64,000 bases of DNA from Streptomyces sp. NBC_01445. GTDB taxonomy: Bacteria; Actinomycetota; Actinomycetes; Streptomycetales; Streptomycetaceae. Location of the stretch: the NCBI RefSeq assembly GCF_035918235.1, contig NZ_CP109485.1:5394001-5458000 (forward strand), read 5' to 3'. The notes under the pieces are model-generated. The model was not told where the DNA came from. It saw only the letters and a list, made by a program, of their open reading frames with translations, and did not search any database. The stretch's first letter is position 1. Each line of letters starts with the position of its first letter. Made by a program: the position numbers and the translations under genes. Shown here one piece after another: positions 8,859 through 18,289 of this stretch.

Positions 8859-10604
8859 ATGTCAGCTGCTCCGGTGCCCGGCGCCACCCCACCGTCCGAC
8901 GGCGAGCGGGACTCCTCCGACGCGCTGGAGGCGGCGACGCAGGCGACGCGCGGGCTCCAGGGACTGTCCGCCGAGTTGACCGCGCGGGTGCCGCAGCTGC
9001 TCGAAGCGATGCGGTCCGTAGGCACCGGTCCGGAGCTGCACTCCACCCTCGACCGCATCTGCGAGACGGCCGCCGAGCTCGCCGACGCCCGTTACGCGGC
9101 GATCGGCGTCGTCTCAGAGGACGGCGAGGCTCTCTCGGACTTCGTCTTCCACGGAGTCGACGGAGAGACGGCGGAGCTCATCGGACGGCTGCCCGACGGC
9201 CACTGCGGGCTCCTCGGTGCGCTCATCAACGACCCGGACCCGGTACGCCTCGCGAACCTCGCCGACGACCCCCGCTCCTGCGGCTTTCCGTCCCACCACC
9301 CGCCGATGCGGAGCTTTCTGGGCGTCCCCATCCGCGTACAGGGGGAGATCTTCGGCAACCTCTATCTGACGGAGAAGCAGGGCGGGATCGAGTTCAACGA
9401 CTACGACCTGAACATGGTCCGTGTCCTCGCCACGGAGGCCGGCATCGCCATCGGCAACGCGCGCCTGTACGAGGCCGCCAGGCAGCGCGAGCGGTGGATC
9501 GACGGGTCCGTGGCCGTCACGACCGCCCTGCTGTCGGGCAGCGACGCCGAGGATGCCCTCCAGGTCGTCGCCGAACAGGCCAGACACCTGTCGGGCTCGT
9601 CGGCAGGCATCGTCCTCCTGCCGGCCGAGGAGGGCGGCATGGAGATCGTCGCCGTCTCGTCGGACGAGCCGTCGCAGGCCCTCGGCGTGATCATCCCGGC
9701 CGAGAGCGAGATCGTCGCCGAACTCCTGGTCGGCGCGGCCGTGTTCATCGACGACGCGTCCACCGACCCGCGCATACTGACCGATCTCGCGCACGAATAC
9801 GGACCGGCGATGATGCTGCCCCTTCAGAGCGACGGTCGCGTCCTCGGCACCCTCGTCACGCCACGCGCGCGTGGCGCCCGGCCCTTCAGCGACGCGGAGC
9901 GCACCCTCGCCACCCAGTTCGCGTCGCAGGCCGCACTCGCGCTGATGATGGCGGAGGCGCAGCGCGACCGGGAGCGGCTCGCGGTGTACGAGGACCGCGA
10001 CCGGATCGCCCGCGATCTCCACGACCTCGTCATCCAGCGCCTGTTCGCCACGGGGATGATGCTGGAGAGCGCTCAGCGCAGGTCCGTCGTGCCCGAGGTA
10101 CAGGTCGGTGTCGGCAGGGCCGTCGACGAGCTGGACGTCACCATCCAGGAGATCCGCACGGCGATCTTCGCGCTCCAGCAGGGGCCCGCCGAGGCGCCGT
10201 CGGGCCTGCGCACACGGGTCCTGCGCGAGATCAACATGGCGGCCGTACCGCTCGGCTTCAAGCCCACGCACCACTTCGCCGGCGCCGTCGACACCGTGGT
10301 CGGCGAACTCACCGGCAAGAACCTCATCGCCGCCCTGCGAGAGGCGCTGTCCAACGCGTTCCGGCACGCGGAGGCCGCCCGTATCGACGTGGTCGTCGAC
10401 GCGAACGTCACGCTCCCCGACGGGCAGCCCGGCGTCCGGCTGACGGTCGCCGACGACGGCGTCGGCATCCCGGAGGGCGGCCGGCGCAGCGGCCTCAAGA
10501 ACCTCAAACGGCGGGCCGATTCCCTGGGCGGCGACAGCTGGTACGGGCCGGGCATCGGCGAGGACGGGGGCGGCACGACGGTGATCTGGCAGGCGCCTCA
10601 CTGA
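8859..10604 (+). CDS. DevS/DosT-like GAF-GAF sensor histidine kinase (orphan)
   Basis: Cytoplasmic histidine kinase of 581 residues with two GAF domains (about 60-200 and 215-360), a HisKA_3 dimerisation helix with the phospho-acceptor in DRIARDLHDLVIQRL (H388), an N-box REALSNAFRHAEA and G-box DDGVGIPEGG. The first GAF domain keeps FPSHHPPMRSFLGVPI, with H146-H147 where mycobacterial DevS has its heme-ligating histidine (H149). Heme-based sensing of O2/NO/redox is therefore plausible. It lies 73 bp after cydCD, but no response regulator gene is adjacent. Start: ATG at 8859 with AAGG just upstream. Confidence 0.88.
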   Translation: MSAAPVPGATPPSDGERDSSDALEAATQATRGLQGLSAELTARVPQLLEAMRSVGTGPELHSTLDRICETAAELADARYAAIGVVSEDGEALSDFVFHGVDGETAELIGRLPDGHCGLLGALINDPDPVRLANLADDPRSCGFPSHHPPMRSFLGVPIRVQGEIFGNLYLTEKQGGIEFNDYDLNMVRVLATEAGIAIGNARLYEAARQRERWIDGSVAVTTALLSGSDAEDALQVVAEQARHLSGSSAGIVLLPAEEGGMEIVAVSSDEPSQALGVIIPAESEIVAELLVGAAVFIDDASTDPRILTDLAHEYGPAMMLPLQSDGRVLGTLVTPRARGARPFSDAERTLATQFASQAALALMMAEAQRDRERLAVYEDRDRIARDLHDLVIQRLFATGMMLESAQRRSVVPEVQVGVGRAVDELDVTIQEIRTAIFALQQGPAEAPSGLRTRVLREINMAAVPLGFKPTHHFAGAVDTVVGELTGKNLIAALREALSNAFRHAEAARIDVVVDANVTLPDGQPGVRLTVADDGVGIPEGGRRSGLKNLKRRADSLGGDSWYGPGIGEDGGGTTVIWQAPH

Positions 10605-10745
10605 AGGCACGACGAAGCGCTGAACCGGGCCTTGCCCGGGATCGCCTCGTGCCATGGCTTGGGCAGCACGGGGTGCCGCTCCAGGGGGCACGAGGGCTGT
10701 GCGCGGGGCGGGTCCACGTGCGGGGGACCGTTTCTTCCCGTGCTT

Positions 10746-11666
10746 CTAGGAGTTGCCCGATGCGCCGTCCCCGCAGGGTCGACGCGCCGCCAGGATCTGC
10801 TCGATGACCGCGGCCACGCCGTCCTCGTTGTTGGGCACCGTGTGGCCCGACGCAGCGGCGAGCACCTCCGGGTGCGCGTTGCCCATCGCGAACGAGGTGC
10901 CCGCCCACGTGAGCATCTCCACGTCGTTGGGCATGTCCCCGAAGGCGACGACCTCGGCCGCCGTGATGCCGCGCTCGGCGCAGCACAGCGCGAGGGTGCT
11001 GGCCTTGGAGACGCCGGGGCCGCTGATCTCCAGGAGCGCGCTGGGGCTGGAGCGGGTGATCGCCGCGCGGTCGCCGACGGCCTCGCGGGCCAGGGCGAGG
11101 AACTCGTCGGGGGCGAGGTCCGCGTGGTACGCGAGCAGCTTGAGGACCGGCTGGTCGGCGCAGGGCGAGCCGTCGGCGAGCAGCTTCTCGGCGGCGGCGA
11201 CGCTCTCCCCCGCCTCCAGGTGCAGCGGCGGGTACGTCGGCTCGTGGTGGAGGCCGCCGGTCCGCTCGACCGCGAAGGCCGTACCGGGCGCGGCGGCGCG
11301 CAGGATGTGTACGACGTCGAGGGCGGTCCCGGGCGCGAGGTCCCTGATCTTCACGAACCGGTGGCGGCCGGGGCCGCCGTGCAGGTCCACCACGGCCGCG
11401 CCGTTCCCGCAGATCGCCAGGCCGTGGCCGTGCACGTGGTCGCTGACGACGTTCATCCAGCGGGCCGGCCTGCCGGTCACGAAGAAGACCTCGATGCCCG
11501 CCTGCTCGGCGGCGGCGAGCGCGGCGACCGTCCGCGGCGAGACGGACTTGTCGTCGCGCAACAGCGTGCCGTCCAGGTCCGTGGCGACGAGCCGGGGCGC
11601 GGGGGCGTTGGCGGCCGGGGTCCAGGGCCGAGGAGTCGGTGAGGTCACCGCACTAGTGTCCCGCAT
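10746..11666 (-). CDS. HAD-superfamily (Cof-type) sugar/nucleotide phosphatase
   Basis: Cytoplasmic HAD hydrolase of the Cof/IIB subfamily, 306 residues. Motif [15 protein letters not shown] carries the nucleophile and acid aspartates; motif II is FVTGRPARW; the C-terminal [14 protein letters not shown] supplies the metal-binding acids (motif IV). Substrates of this family are phosphorylated sugars or cofactors such as FMN or PLP and cannot be told from sequence. A GTG about six codons downstream is an alternative start. It is a clear paralogue of the phosphatase at 22504-23328. Convergent with the sensor kinase; a short GC hairpin (10625-10639) lies between. Confidence 0.88.
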   Translation of the reverse strand: MRDTSAVTSPTPRPWTPAANAPAPRLVATDLDGTLLRDDKSVSPRTVAALAAAEQAGIEVFFVTGRPARWMNVVSDHVHGHGLAICGNGAAVVDLHGGPGRHRFVKIRDLAPGTALDVVHILRAAAPGTAFAVERTGGLHHEPTYPPLHLEAGESVAAAEKLLADGSPCADQPVLKLLAYHADLAPDEFLALAREAVGDRAAITRSSPSALLEISGPGVSKASTLALCCAERGITAAEVVAFGDMPNDVEMLTWAGTSFAMGNAHPEVLAAASGHTVPNNEDGVAAVIEQILAARRPCGDGASGNS

Positions 11667-11754
11667 ATGCGCGCACGGGCGTGCGGTGGGGCGCGCAGAT
11701 GAGTACGGTCCTCGCGCAGGCGCCCCACCGGTTCCACCGGGTTGCTGCGGGGCT

Positions 11755-12693
11755 TCAGCCGAGCTGGGCCAGGGCCTCCGTGGCGATGCTTTCGAAGACC
11801 TTCTGGTCGGCGGCGAACGCCGAGTCGGGGATGGGCCAGTGGATCACGATCTCGGTGATGCCCAGGGCGGCGTGCTTGCCGGCGAAGTCGACGAAGGCGT
11901 CCACGGACTCCAGCGGACGGCCGCGGTCCGGGGTGAACCCGGTGAGGAGGACCTTGTCGAGTTCGGCGGCGTCCCGGCCGATCTCGGCGCAGGCACCGGC
12001 GAGCTTGGCCGCCTGTCCGCGAATGGCTTGAATCGACTCCTCGGGGGTGCCCGTCTCGAACAGCTTCGGGTCGCCCGTCGTCACCCACGCCTGCCCGTGC
12101 CGGGCGGCCACCTTCAGTCCGCGCGGTCCCGTCGCGGCCACCGCGAAGGGCAGTCGGGGCCGCTGCACGCAACCCGGGATGTTCCGCGCCTCCTGGGCCG
12201 AGTAGAACTCGCCGTCGTACGTCACCGAGTCCTCGCTCAGCAGCCGGTCGAGCAGCGGCACGAACTCGGCGAAGTGGTCGGCCCGTTCGCGCGGGGACCA
12301 CGGCTCCTCGCCGGCCTTCAGGAGCGTCGTCGCGTCGAAGCCGTTGCCGCCCGCGCCGATGCCGAGGGTGATCCGGCCACCGGAGATGTCGTCGAGGGAG
12401 ATCAGCTCCTTGGCCAGCGTGACCGGGTGCCGGAAGTTCGGCGAGGTGACGAGCGTGCCGAGGCGCATCCGCTCCGTGACGGACGCGGCGGCGGTCAGGG
12501 TCGGCACGGCGCCGAACCACGGCCCGTCGCGGAAGGTCCGCCAGGCCAGGTGGTCGTAGGTGTACGCGGTGTGGAAGCCCAGCTCCTCGGCGCGCTGCCA
12601 CGCGGCTCGGCTGCCCTCGTGCCAGCGGCGGTAGGGCAGGATCACGGTGCTCAGGCGCAGGGCGGGCGTGGGCTGACGGGGCTGATCGCTCAT
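11755..12693 (-). CDS. LLM-class flavin-dependent oxidoreductase
   Basis: Luciferase-like monooxygenase-fold protein of 312 residues. Visible family features: [11 protein letters not shown] after the first beta-alpha unit, [19 protein letters not shown], and [15 protein letters not shown], which together mark the TIM-barrel flavin (FMN or F420) enzymes. Substrate is unknown. The frame is open to 12885, but that would overlap kptA; the ATG at 12693 (MSDQPRQP) gives the normal N-terminus. It is transcribed with kptA in the same direction, separated by 85 bp. Confidence 0.85.
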   Translation of the reverse strand: MSDQPRQPTPALRLSTVILPYRRWHEGSRAAWQRAEELGFHTAYTYDHLAWRTFRDGPWFGAVPTLTAAASVTERMRLGTLVTSPNFRHPVTLAKELISLDDISGGRITLGIGAGGNGFDATTLLKAGEEPWSPRERADHFAEFVPLLDRLLSEDSVTYDGEFYSAQEARNIPGCVQRPRLPFAVAATGPRGLKVAARHGQAWVTTGDPKLFETGTPEESIQAIRGQAAKLAGACAEIGRDAAELDKVLLTGFTPDRGRPLESVDAFVDFAGKHAALGITEIVIHWPIPDSAFAADQKVFESIATEALAQLG

Positions 12694-12778
12694 GCCCCAG
12701 AGCCTAAGCGGCGCGCGCCGGGCGTGGGCCGGGGGTGACGGCGGTATGGGGGACCGCGTCTCGCGGGTCCGGTCGGTC

Positions 12779-13321
12779 TCAGCCGCGAAACCGCAGGTAG
12801 CGGGGTGGAACGGCCTCCGTGAGCCAGACGCCGTTGGCGCTGACGCGGAACGTGTGGCCGTCCCGGTGCATCGCTCCCGCGTCAACGGACAGCACGACGG
12901 GGCGGCCGCGGCGGGCGCCGACGCGGGTGGCGGTCTCTCGGTCGGGTGAGAGGTGGACGTCGTGCCGACTCATGGGCCGCAGCCCCTCGGCGCGGATGGC
13001 GTCCAGGGCCGAGGCGACAGTGCCGTGGTAGAGGTACGCGGGCGGGGTCGCCGGGGGCAGTCCGAGGTCGACGTCCACGGTGTGGCCCTGGCTGGCGCGG
13101 ATCCGGGAGCCCTCGATCGCGAAGCGCCGCTTGTCGTTGGCGGCGACGACGTGGTCGAGCTCGTCCCGCGTGATGCGGAAGCCGTGGGCGGCGGCCGCGG
13201 CGAGCAGCGTGCCGATCTCGACCCAGCCGCCCTCGTCGAGGGTCAGTCCGATCCGCTCCGGCTGATGCCGCAGATGCTTCGAGAGGTACTTCGACACCTT
13301 GACGGTGCGTCTTTCGTCCAT
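12779..13321 (-). CDS. kptA: RNA 2'-phosphotransferase (Tpt1/KptA family)
   Basis: Transfers a 2'-phosphate from RNA to NAD+, giving ADP-ribose 1'',2''-cyclic phosphate. In eukaryotes this ends tRNA splicing; bacteria lack that pathway, so the natural substrate is unclear. The 180-residue protein is full length. Seen: SKYLSKHLRHQPERIGL (catalytic Arg-His segment), YLYHGTVASALDAIRAEGL, HVHLSPD and the C-terminal VWLTEAVPPRYL. ATG at 13321. DnaA-like boxes lie directly upstream (13380-13433). Confidence 0.92.
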   Translation of the reverse strand: MDERRTVKVSKYLSKHLRHQPERIGLTLDEGGWVEIGTLLAAAAAHGFRITRDELDHVVAANDKRRFAIEGSRIRASQGHTVDVDLGLPPATPPAYLYHGTVASALDAIRAEGLRPMSRHDVHLSPDRETATRVGARRGRPVVLSVDAGAMHRDGHTFRVSANGVWLTEAVPPRYLRFRG

Positions 13322-13379
13322 CCCGTCAGAGTGGCGGGCGTCTCACTCCTCGCGCATGTGATTTTTCTGTTCGCAGGTT

Positions 13380-13433
13380 TGATCCACAGCCAAGTCCGGT
13401 TATCCACAGGGGATTTGGCGATTCTGTGGACAA
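13380..13433. promoter_or_regulatory. Group of three DnaA boxes upstream of kptA
   Basis: Within 54 bp there are TGATCCACA (13380-13388, one mismatch), TTATCCACA (13400-13408, perfect) and TGTGGACAA (13425-13433, reverse complement of the Streptomyces-preferred TTGTCCACA). They fill the short gap between the MerR gene's stop and kptA's start, so they may act on kptA transcription or titrate DnaA. Confidence 0.6.
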
Positions 13434-13436
13434 CCA

Positions 13437-14387
13437 TCATGCGATTGGCGGCATTTGGTCAATCTGGCGTGAATCGCGGTGGTTTGAGGTGAGAGTGTTC
13501 AATGTTCTTGCTTGTACTTCCCGTTCGGTCGCAGCGGCGATGAACTCGGGGACGCGCTCAGCACCAACGAGGCTCTGTACAGCGCGGATCGTGTCACCGG
13601 GAAGAGCCACCGAATGGGCTTCCTCCACAGGCGAGGTGACCGGGCCCTCCGACAGGTGCCGGTGGAGGTGCCGAGTGGCGAACAGCTTCATCGCACGCGC
13701 CAGTTCGGCGTCGACCGACTGCTGCGCGAGCGGCCGGAGTCTGCGAACGAGCGAGGCCGCCTCGGCCGCCTCGGCGTCCGTCGGGGGCAACGGGCCGAGA
13801 TAGCGCGCGAAGACATGCTCGGTCGTGAACTCCAGGAAACGCGTGGCGATGTGCTCGATCTGACCCCTCAACTCCCTTAGATGGCCGGAGATCGCGGGCA
13901 ATGGAACGCCGGCCGCATGCAACTCGGCGGCCACGGCCAGCTCTTGAGGACTCGGGACCAGGAACTCGTCGTCGTGTCCGGGGATCTGTTCCAGGATCCC
14001 GAGCGCCACCGCGTCGGCGATGGCCGCCGCGTCCTCGCTGCCCCCGAACCGTGCCGCGAGATCGGCGCGCGAGATCCGGTCGGCCTTCTCGTCGGTCCAC
14101 GGCCCGTCGACCTCCGCGACCAGGCCGAGCACACCCCCGAGCCCGCGCCCCGCGTCCCACGCCTCGAGGAGCTCCTTGATCGAGGCCAGGGTGTACCCGC
14201 GGTCGAGGAGGTCGGCGATCTGCCGCAGCCGGGCCAGATGCGTGTCCCCGTACACATTGGCCCGGCCGCGCCGCTCTGGGCGGGGGAGTAGCCCGCGGTC
14301 CTGGTAGGCGCGGATGGTGCGGACCGTGGCGCCGCTGCGGTGCGCCAGGTCCTCGATCCGGTACTCGGCCACAGCCTGCTCCGTCAC
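13437..14387 (-). CDS. MerR-family transcriptional regulator
   Basis: DNA-binding regulator of 316 residues. The N-terminal MerR helix-turn-helix and wing are clear: YRIEDLAHRSGATVRTIRAY then DRGLLPRPERRGRANVYGD, followed by LARLRQIADLLDRGYTLASI. The C-terminal region (about 110-316) is long for MerR and alpha-helical, with no cysteine metal site of the classical metal sensors. It resembles the large actinobacterial MerR proteins of unknown ligand. The stop is only 4 bp from the DnaA boxes. Confidence 0.85.
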   Translation of the reverse strand: MTEQAVAEYRIEDLAHRSGATVRTIRAYQDRGLLPRPERRGRANVYGDTHLARLRQIADLLDRGYTLASIKELLEAWDAGRGLGGVLGLVAEVDGPWTDEKADRISRADLAARFGGSEDAAAIADAVALGILEQIPGHDDEFLVPSPQELAVAAELHAAGVPLPAISGHLRELRGQIEHIATRFLEFTTEHVFARYLGPLPPTDAEAAEAASLVRRLRPLAQQSVDAELARAMKLFATRHLHRHLSEGPVTSPVEEAHSVALPGDTIRAVQSLVGAERVPEFIAAATEREVQARTLNTLTSNHRDSRQIDQMPPIA

Positions 14388-14478
14388 GTTTCACATCCCT
14401 CTGCCGTGCTGTGTGGGAAGGCGGCGCCGCCCCGTGTTCCGGACGTCGACCGCGTGCGGCCGGACCGAACGAAAGGCC

Positions 14479-15432
14479 CTAGGACAGAGCGGTCCGGCCG
14501 ATCGCGCCCGCCGCCGTCCTGGCCGCGGGCGACTGCGCCAGATACTCGACGGCCTTGCGCAGCGACCCCTCCTGCGAGGGATGGTACGACCGCCGCAGAT
14601 AGCGGGGTATCGCCGCACCCAGCTCCCGCCAGCTGGGCAGCAGCCCCTTGCGCACCGCCCTGTTGTGTTCCGCCAGCGAGTAGCGCATCCGTCCGACGAG
14701 CTGCGGGTCGTGACGTATGAGATACGCCGCGCCCCAGGCCCACAGATACAGCATCACGGGAACGGTGACGGCCATGCCCGCGAGCCGGCGGGCGTAGCGG
14801 GGCAGGCCCTCGCCGCCGCAGTGCTGGTACATGTCGAAGGCGACCGCGCGGTGCTCGACCTCCTCCGCGCCGTGCCAGCGCAGCAGGTCGAGCATGACCT
14901 CGTCCGTGTCCGCCGCGTCGAGCCCTTCGGCATGCAGCACCCAGTTCCCCAGGACCGCGGTGAACTGCTCGATCGCAGCGACGACGGAGAGCCGGAAGCG
15001 CAGCCACTCCTGGGTGGAGACCGGGGCACCCAGCGGCGGCCGCTCGCCGAGAAGCTTCTCGAAGAGGAAGTCGACGTACTTCGTGAAGTCCGCGGTGTCG
15101 AGCCGCTGCGCCGCCAGATGGTCGAGGACGTACGCGTGCTGCACGCTGTGCGTGGCTTCCTGACCCATGAACCCCTTGACGTCCCCGAGCAGTTCGGGAT
15201 CGTCGACGAGCGGCAGGCCCTCCTTGAACACCTTCACGAACCACCGCTCCCCCGCCGGGAGCAGCAGGTGCAGCACATTGATGACGTGCGTCGCCGTGGG
15301 CTCGCCCGGTATCCAGTGCAGCGGCGTCGTCTCCCAGTCGAAGGAGACCCGGCGCGGGGTGATCGCGTAGTGCCCGGTGTCCCCGGTGAGCTCGCTGTGT
15401 CCGGTGGGCCCGGCGCTCTCCTCAGTGCTCAC
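14479..15432 (-). CDS. PF10118-type metal-dependent hydrolase
   Basis: A 317-residue protein of the predicted metal-dependent hydrolase family PF10118 (ferritin-like helical, di-metal). Putative metal ligands: FMGQEATHSVQHAYV, and RWHGAEEVEHRAVAFDMY, with ExxH patterns on two helices. The start is the GTG at 15432, which overlaps the upstream gene's TGA by four bases (GTGA), a sign of translational coupling. The exact reaction is not established for this family. It is the last gene of a three-gene overlapped operon with the hydrolase-SDR fusion and the M24 protein. Confidence 0.8.
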   Translation of the reverse strand: MSTEESAGPTGHSELTGDTGHYAITPRRVSFDWETTPLHWIPGEPTATHVINVLHLLLPAGERWFVKVFKEGLPLVDDPELLGDVKGFMGQEATHSVQHAYVLDHLAAQRLDTADFTKYVDFLFEKLLGERPPLGAPVSTQEWLRFRLSVVAAIEQFTAVLGNWVLHAEGLDAADTDEVMLDLLRWHGAEEVEHRAVAFDMYQHCGGEGLPRYARRLAGMAVTVPVMLYLWAWGAAYLIRHDPQLVGRMRYSLAEHNRAVRKGLLPSWRELGAAIPRYLRRSYHPSQEGSLRKAVEYLAQSPAARTAAGAIGRTALS

Positions 15433-17210
15433 AACGGCGGCTCCAATCGTGCGACGGCGCGCAGGGCCTTGGGCGTGAAGCGGGACATGAGGTGGGCGCC
15501 GCGGGCCTCGGGCGTGACCGGGACGACCGCCTGATTGCGCACGACGGCGGACAGGATCGCGTCGGCGACCTTCTCCGGCGGATAGTTCCGCAGGCCGTAC
15601 AGGCGCGAGGACTTCTTCTGGCGGCGCTTCTCCTCTTCGGCGTCGACCCCGGCGAACCGGGCCGTCGCCGTGATGTTCGTGTTCACCAGGCCGGGGCAGA
15701 TCGCGGAGACGCCGATTCCCTGGCCCGCCAGCTCGGCGCGCAGGCACTCGCTGAGCATGAGGACGGCGGCCTTGGACGTGCTGTAGGCGGGCAGAGCCTT
15801 GGAGGGCTGGAACGCCGCGGCGGACGCCGTGTTCACGATGTGGCCGCCCTGTCCTCGCTCGGCCATCTGCTTGCCGAAGAGGCGGCAGCCGTGGATGACA
15901 CCCCACAGATTGACGTCGAGGACCTTCTTCCAGTCCTCCGGCGTGGTGTCGAAGAAGGACCCGGACAGGCCTATGCCCGCGTTGTTCACCAGCACGTCGA
16001 CGATGCCGTACTCGGCGGCGACCTTCTCGGCGAGCTTCTCCATGGCCTGCTCGTCGGCGACGTCGACGGTCTCGGCCCACGCCTGGGGGGCGCCTATGAG
16101 CTGGGCCATCTCGGCGGTGCGGGCCGCGCTCTCCGTGTCCCGGTCGACGGCCACCACGCGCGCGCCGGCCTCGGCGAACGCGAAGGCCGTGGCCCGCCCG
16201 ATCCCGCTGCCCGCGCCCGTGACCAGCACCAGCTGGCCGCCGAAGCGCTCGGCGTGCTTGCCCGTCGCCTTCGTGCGCCGTGCGGGCAGGCCCGCCTCCC
16301 GCTCCTCGTTCGCCAGGACGAACTCGCTGATCCACGCGGACAGTTGATCCGGCCGGGTGCGCGGCACCCAGTGCTTGGCCGGCAGCGTGCGGCGGACCAA
16401 CCCCGGTGCCCACAGCTCCAGTTCGTCATAGAGCCGCTCGGACAGGAAGATGTCGCCCAGGGGCAGGACGAGCTGCACCGGCACGTGCGCGTACGCGTCA
16501 GCGCGTGGCCTGCTGAGCCGCGCCCGTACGTTGTCCCGGTAGAGCCAGGCGCCGTGGGCCGCGTCCGACGGCAGGGACGGCGTCGGGTAGTCGCCCGCCG
16601 GCACCTTCTCCATGCGCTCGAGGATCTTCGGCCAGCGCTTGCCGAGCGGACCGCGCCAGGCGAGCTCGGGCAGCACGGGCGTGTGCAGCATGTAGACGTA
16701 CCAGGACTTGGCGCCCTGGCCGAGCAGCTGGCCCACCCTGCGGGGCGTCGGCCGCGCCATGCGCTTCTTGATCCAGTGCCCGAAGTGGTCGAGCGACGGG
16801 CCCGACATCGAGGTGAAGGACGCGATCCTGCCCTCGGTGCGCTTGACCGTGGCGAACTCCCAGGACTGCACCGAACCCCAGTCGTGGCCGACCAGATGGA
16901 CCGGCTTGTCCGGGCTGACCGCGTCGGCGACCGCGAGGAAGTCGTCCGTCAGCTTCTCCAGCGTGAACCCGCCGCGCAGCGGCGTCGGCGCCGTCGACCT
17001 GCCGTGGCCCCGCACGTCGTACAGGACCACATGGAAGCGGTCCGCGAGCCGCTCGGCGACCTCCGACCACACCTCCTTGGAGTCCGGGTACCCGTGCACG
17101 AGCAGCACCGTGGGCCGGTCCGGGTCGCCCAGCTCGGCCACGCACAGCTCGATACCGCCCGTGCTGACCCAGCGCTCCCGCGCTCCGGCCAGCCCCTTGA
17201 TTCCCGTCAT
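15429..17210 (-). CDS. Fusion of alpha/beta hydrolase and short-chain dehydrogenase
   Basis: One 593-residue chain with two enzyme domains. Residues about 1-290 are an alpha/beta hydrolase of epoxide hydrolase/dehalogenase type: VLLVHGYPDSKEVW, VLYDVRGHGRS, and the aspartate nucleophile elbow GHDWGSVQSW. Residues about 310-593 are an SDR oxidoreductase: nucleotide-binding TGAGSGIGRA, NNAG and the catalytic YSTSK (YxxxK). Start: ATG at 17210, sharing a base with the upstream stop (TGATG). The frame is open to 17978, but that part lies over the M24 gene in another frame. Similar fusions occur in actinobacteria; the substrate, probably a lipid or xenobiotic, is unknown. Confidence 0.88.
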   Translation of the reverse strand: MTGIKGLAGARERWVSTGGIELCVAELGDPDRPTVLLVHGYPDSKEVWSEVAERLADRFHVVLYDVRGHGRSTAPTPLRGGFTLEKLTDDFLAVADAVSPDKPVHLVGHDWGSVQSWEFATVKRTEGRIASFTSMSGPSLDHFGHWIKKRMARPTPRRVGQLLGQGAKSWYVYMLHTPVLPELAWRGPLGKRWPKILERMEKVPAGDYPTPSLPSDAAHGAWLYRDNVRARLSRPRADAYAHVPVQLVLPLGDIFLSERLYDELELWAPGLVRRTLPAKHWVPRTRPDQLSAWISEFVLANEEREAGLPARRTKATGKHAERFGGQLVLVTGAGSGIGRATAFAFAEAGARVVAVDRDTESAARTAEMAQLIGAPQAWAETVDVADEQAMEKLAEKVAAEYGIVDVLVNNAGIGLSGSFFDTTPEDWKKVLDVNLWGVIHGCRLFGKQMAERGQGGHIVNTASAAAFQPSKALPAYSTSKAAVLMLSECLRAELAGQGIGVSAICPGLVNTNITATARFAGVDAEEEKRRQKKSSRLYGLRNYPPEKVADAILSAVVRNQAVVPVTPEARGAHLMSRFTPKALRAVARLEPPL

Positions 17211-18052
17211 CAGATGCCCTCCGCCCAGCGCCGCACGTGCGGCAGATCGTCGTCCAGCCAGAACGCGCTCTGTTCGGGGTCCTTGGAGTCGGTGACGACC
17301 AGGATCTCCTCGAACTTCGCGCCCGTACCCCGGAAGCCGAGGTGCGGCTCCACCGCCCACAGGCCCGGCTGCGGCGGATGGTCGGAGAACTTGTACGGCG
17401 ACCACAGCGGGGACCAGCCGTCCCGGTGCCCATGGATCGCGTCGCTCGCGAGCCCCTTCAGGGACTGCGTGCCGAAGCCGAACAGCGTCGGGGACATCCG
17501 GCGCTCCTTGACGCGGTCCACCTTGTGCGCGATCACGCCGAACGGGTACGCGCGATGCCGGTTCGCGTAGCCCTGGCGGACCATGAGCCGGTCCACGTCC
17601 TCGTAGATCTCCCGCAGGGAACGGCGCTCGCGGACCTCGCGGACGATCAGCTCGCGGTGGGCCTCGAGGTCGGCGAGCAGCTTGTCCTGCACGGGATTGA
17701 GGCCGAGCGAGCCCGAGTAGCCGATGTCCGCCGTACAGCCCTTGTAGACCGGGGCCATGTCGAGGATGAACGGCATCCCCGCCTCCAGCTTCCGGTTCGT
17801 CGGGAAGAACTGGAGCGGGATCCGGAAGCCGGCGAACGCCGTGCGGTCGCCGAACCAGGCGAACGGCAGATGGAACCAGTCGCGCACCCCGCGCTCCCGC
17901 AGCCACTCCCGCTGCATCCGGGCGGCCTCGCGCTCCGTCACGCCCGGCTTGAGCTGCGCCGCGACAGCCTCCGCGCACTCGTACGCGAGGGACTGGACTT
18001 CTCTGAACCCCCGCAGCTCCGCGGAGAGTTCACGTACCACTGCTGGGGTCAT
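17210..18052 (-). CDS. M24-family (methionine/Xaa-Pro aminopeptidase-like) protein
   Basis: Pita-bread fold M24 protein of 280 residues. Seen are the first metal-ligand region LDMAPVYKGCTADIGYSG with two aspartates and the C-terminal WAVEPHLGF...KFEEILVV with two glutamates; the histidine appears in FGVIAHKVD. Hydrolytic activity on peptides or a related C-N bond is possible, but the family includes non-peptidases such as creatinase. The ATG at 18052 is chosen; an ATG at 18139 adds 29 unlike residues. First gene of the overlapped trio (ATGA/GTGA junctions follow). Confidence 0.82.
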   Translation of the reverse strand: MTPAVVRELSAELRGFREVQSLAYECAEAVAAQLKPGVTEREAARMQREWLRERGVRDWFHLPFAWFGDRTAFAGFRIPLQFFPTNRKLEAGMPFILDMAPVYKGCTADIGYSGSLGLNPVQDKLLADLEAHRELIVREVRERRSLREIYEDVDRLMVRQGYANRHRAYPFGVIAHKVDRVKERRMSPTLFGFGTQSLKGLASDAIHGHRDGWSPLWSPYKFSDHPPQPGLWAVEPHLGFRGTGAKFEEILVVTDSKDPEQSAFWLDDDLPHVRRWAEGI

Positions 18053-18289
18053 GCCACCGTCCGTCCGTGTCCGGTCCGTTGCCGTACGCGCTCGTAACTT
18101 GACACTGATGAATGTGACAATGGTTGGCGGCTGCGTCAAGGGGTGTGCACGGCAGCCTGTGGAAAACTCCGGGAGCTCACGGAGGGCGACTCAGGGAGGA
18201 ACCCCTAGGGACCCGTAGTACTCGAGTCTGAGACCGGGACAACCCCCTGGTCTGACGACCCGTGTGGTCTGCGCCACTACCTTCGAGGT

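Noticed and set aside
15429..17978. 849-codon frame as one protein
   Set aside because: The part upstream of 17210 is out of frame with and inside the M24 gene; the coupled ATG at 17210 is the natural start.
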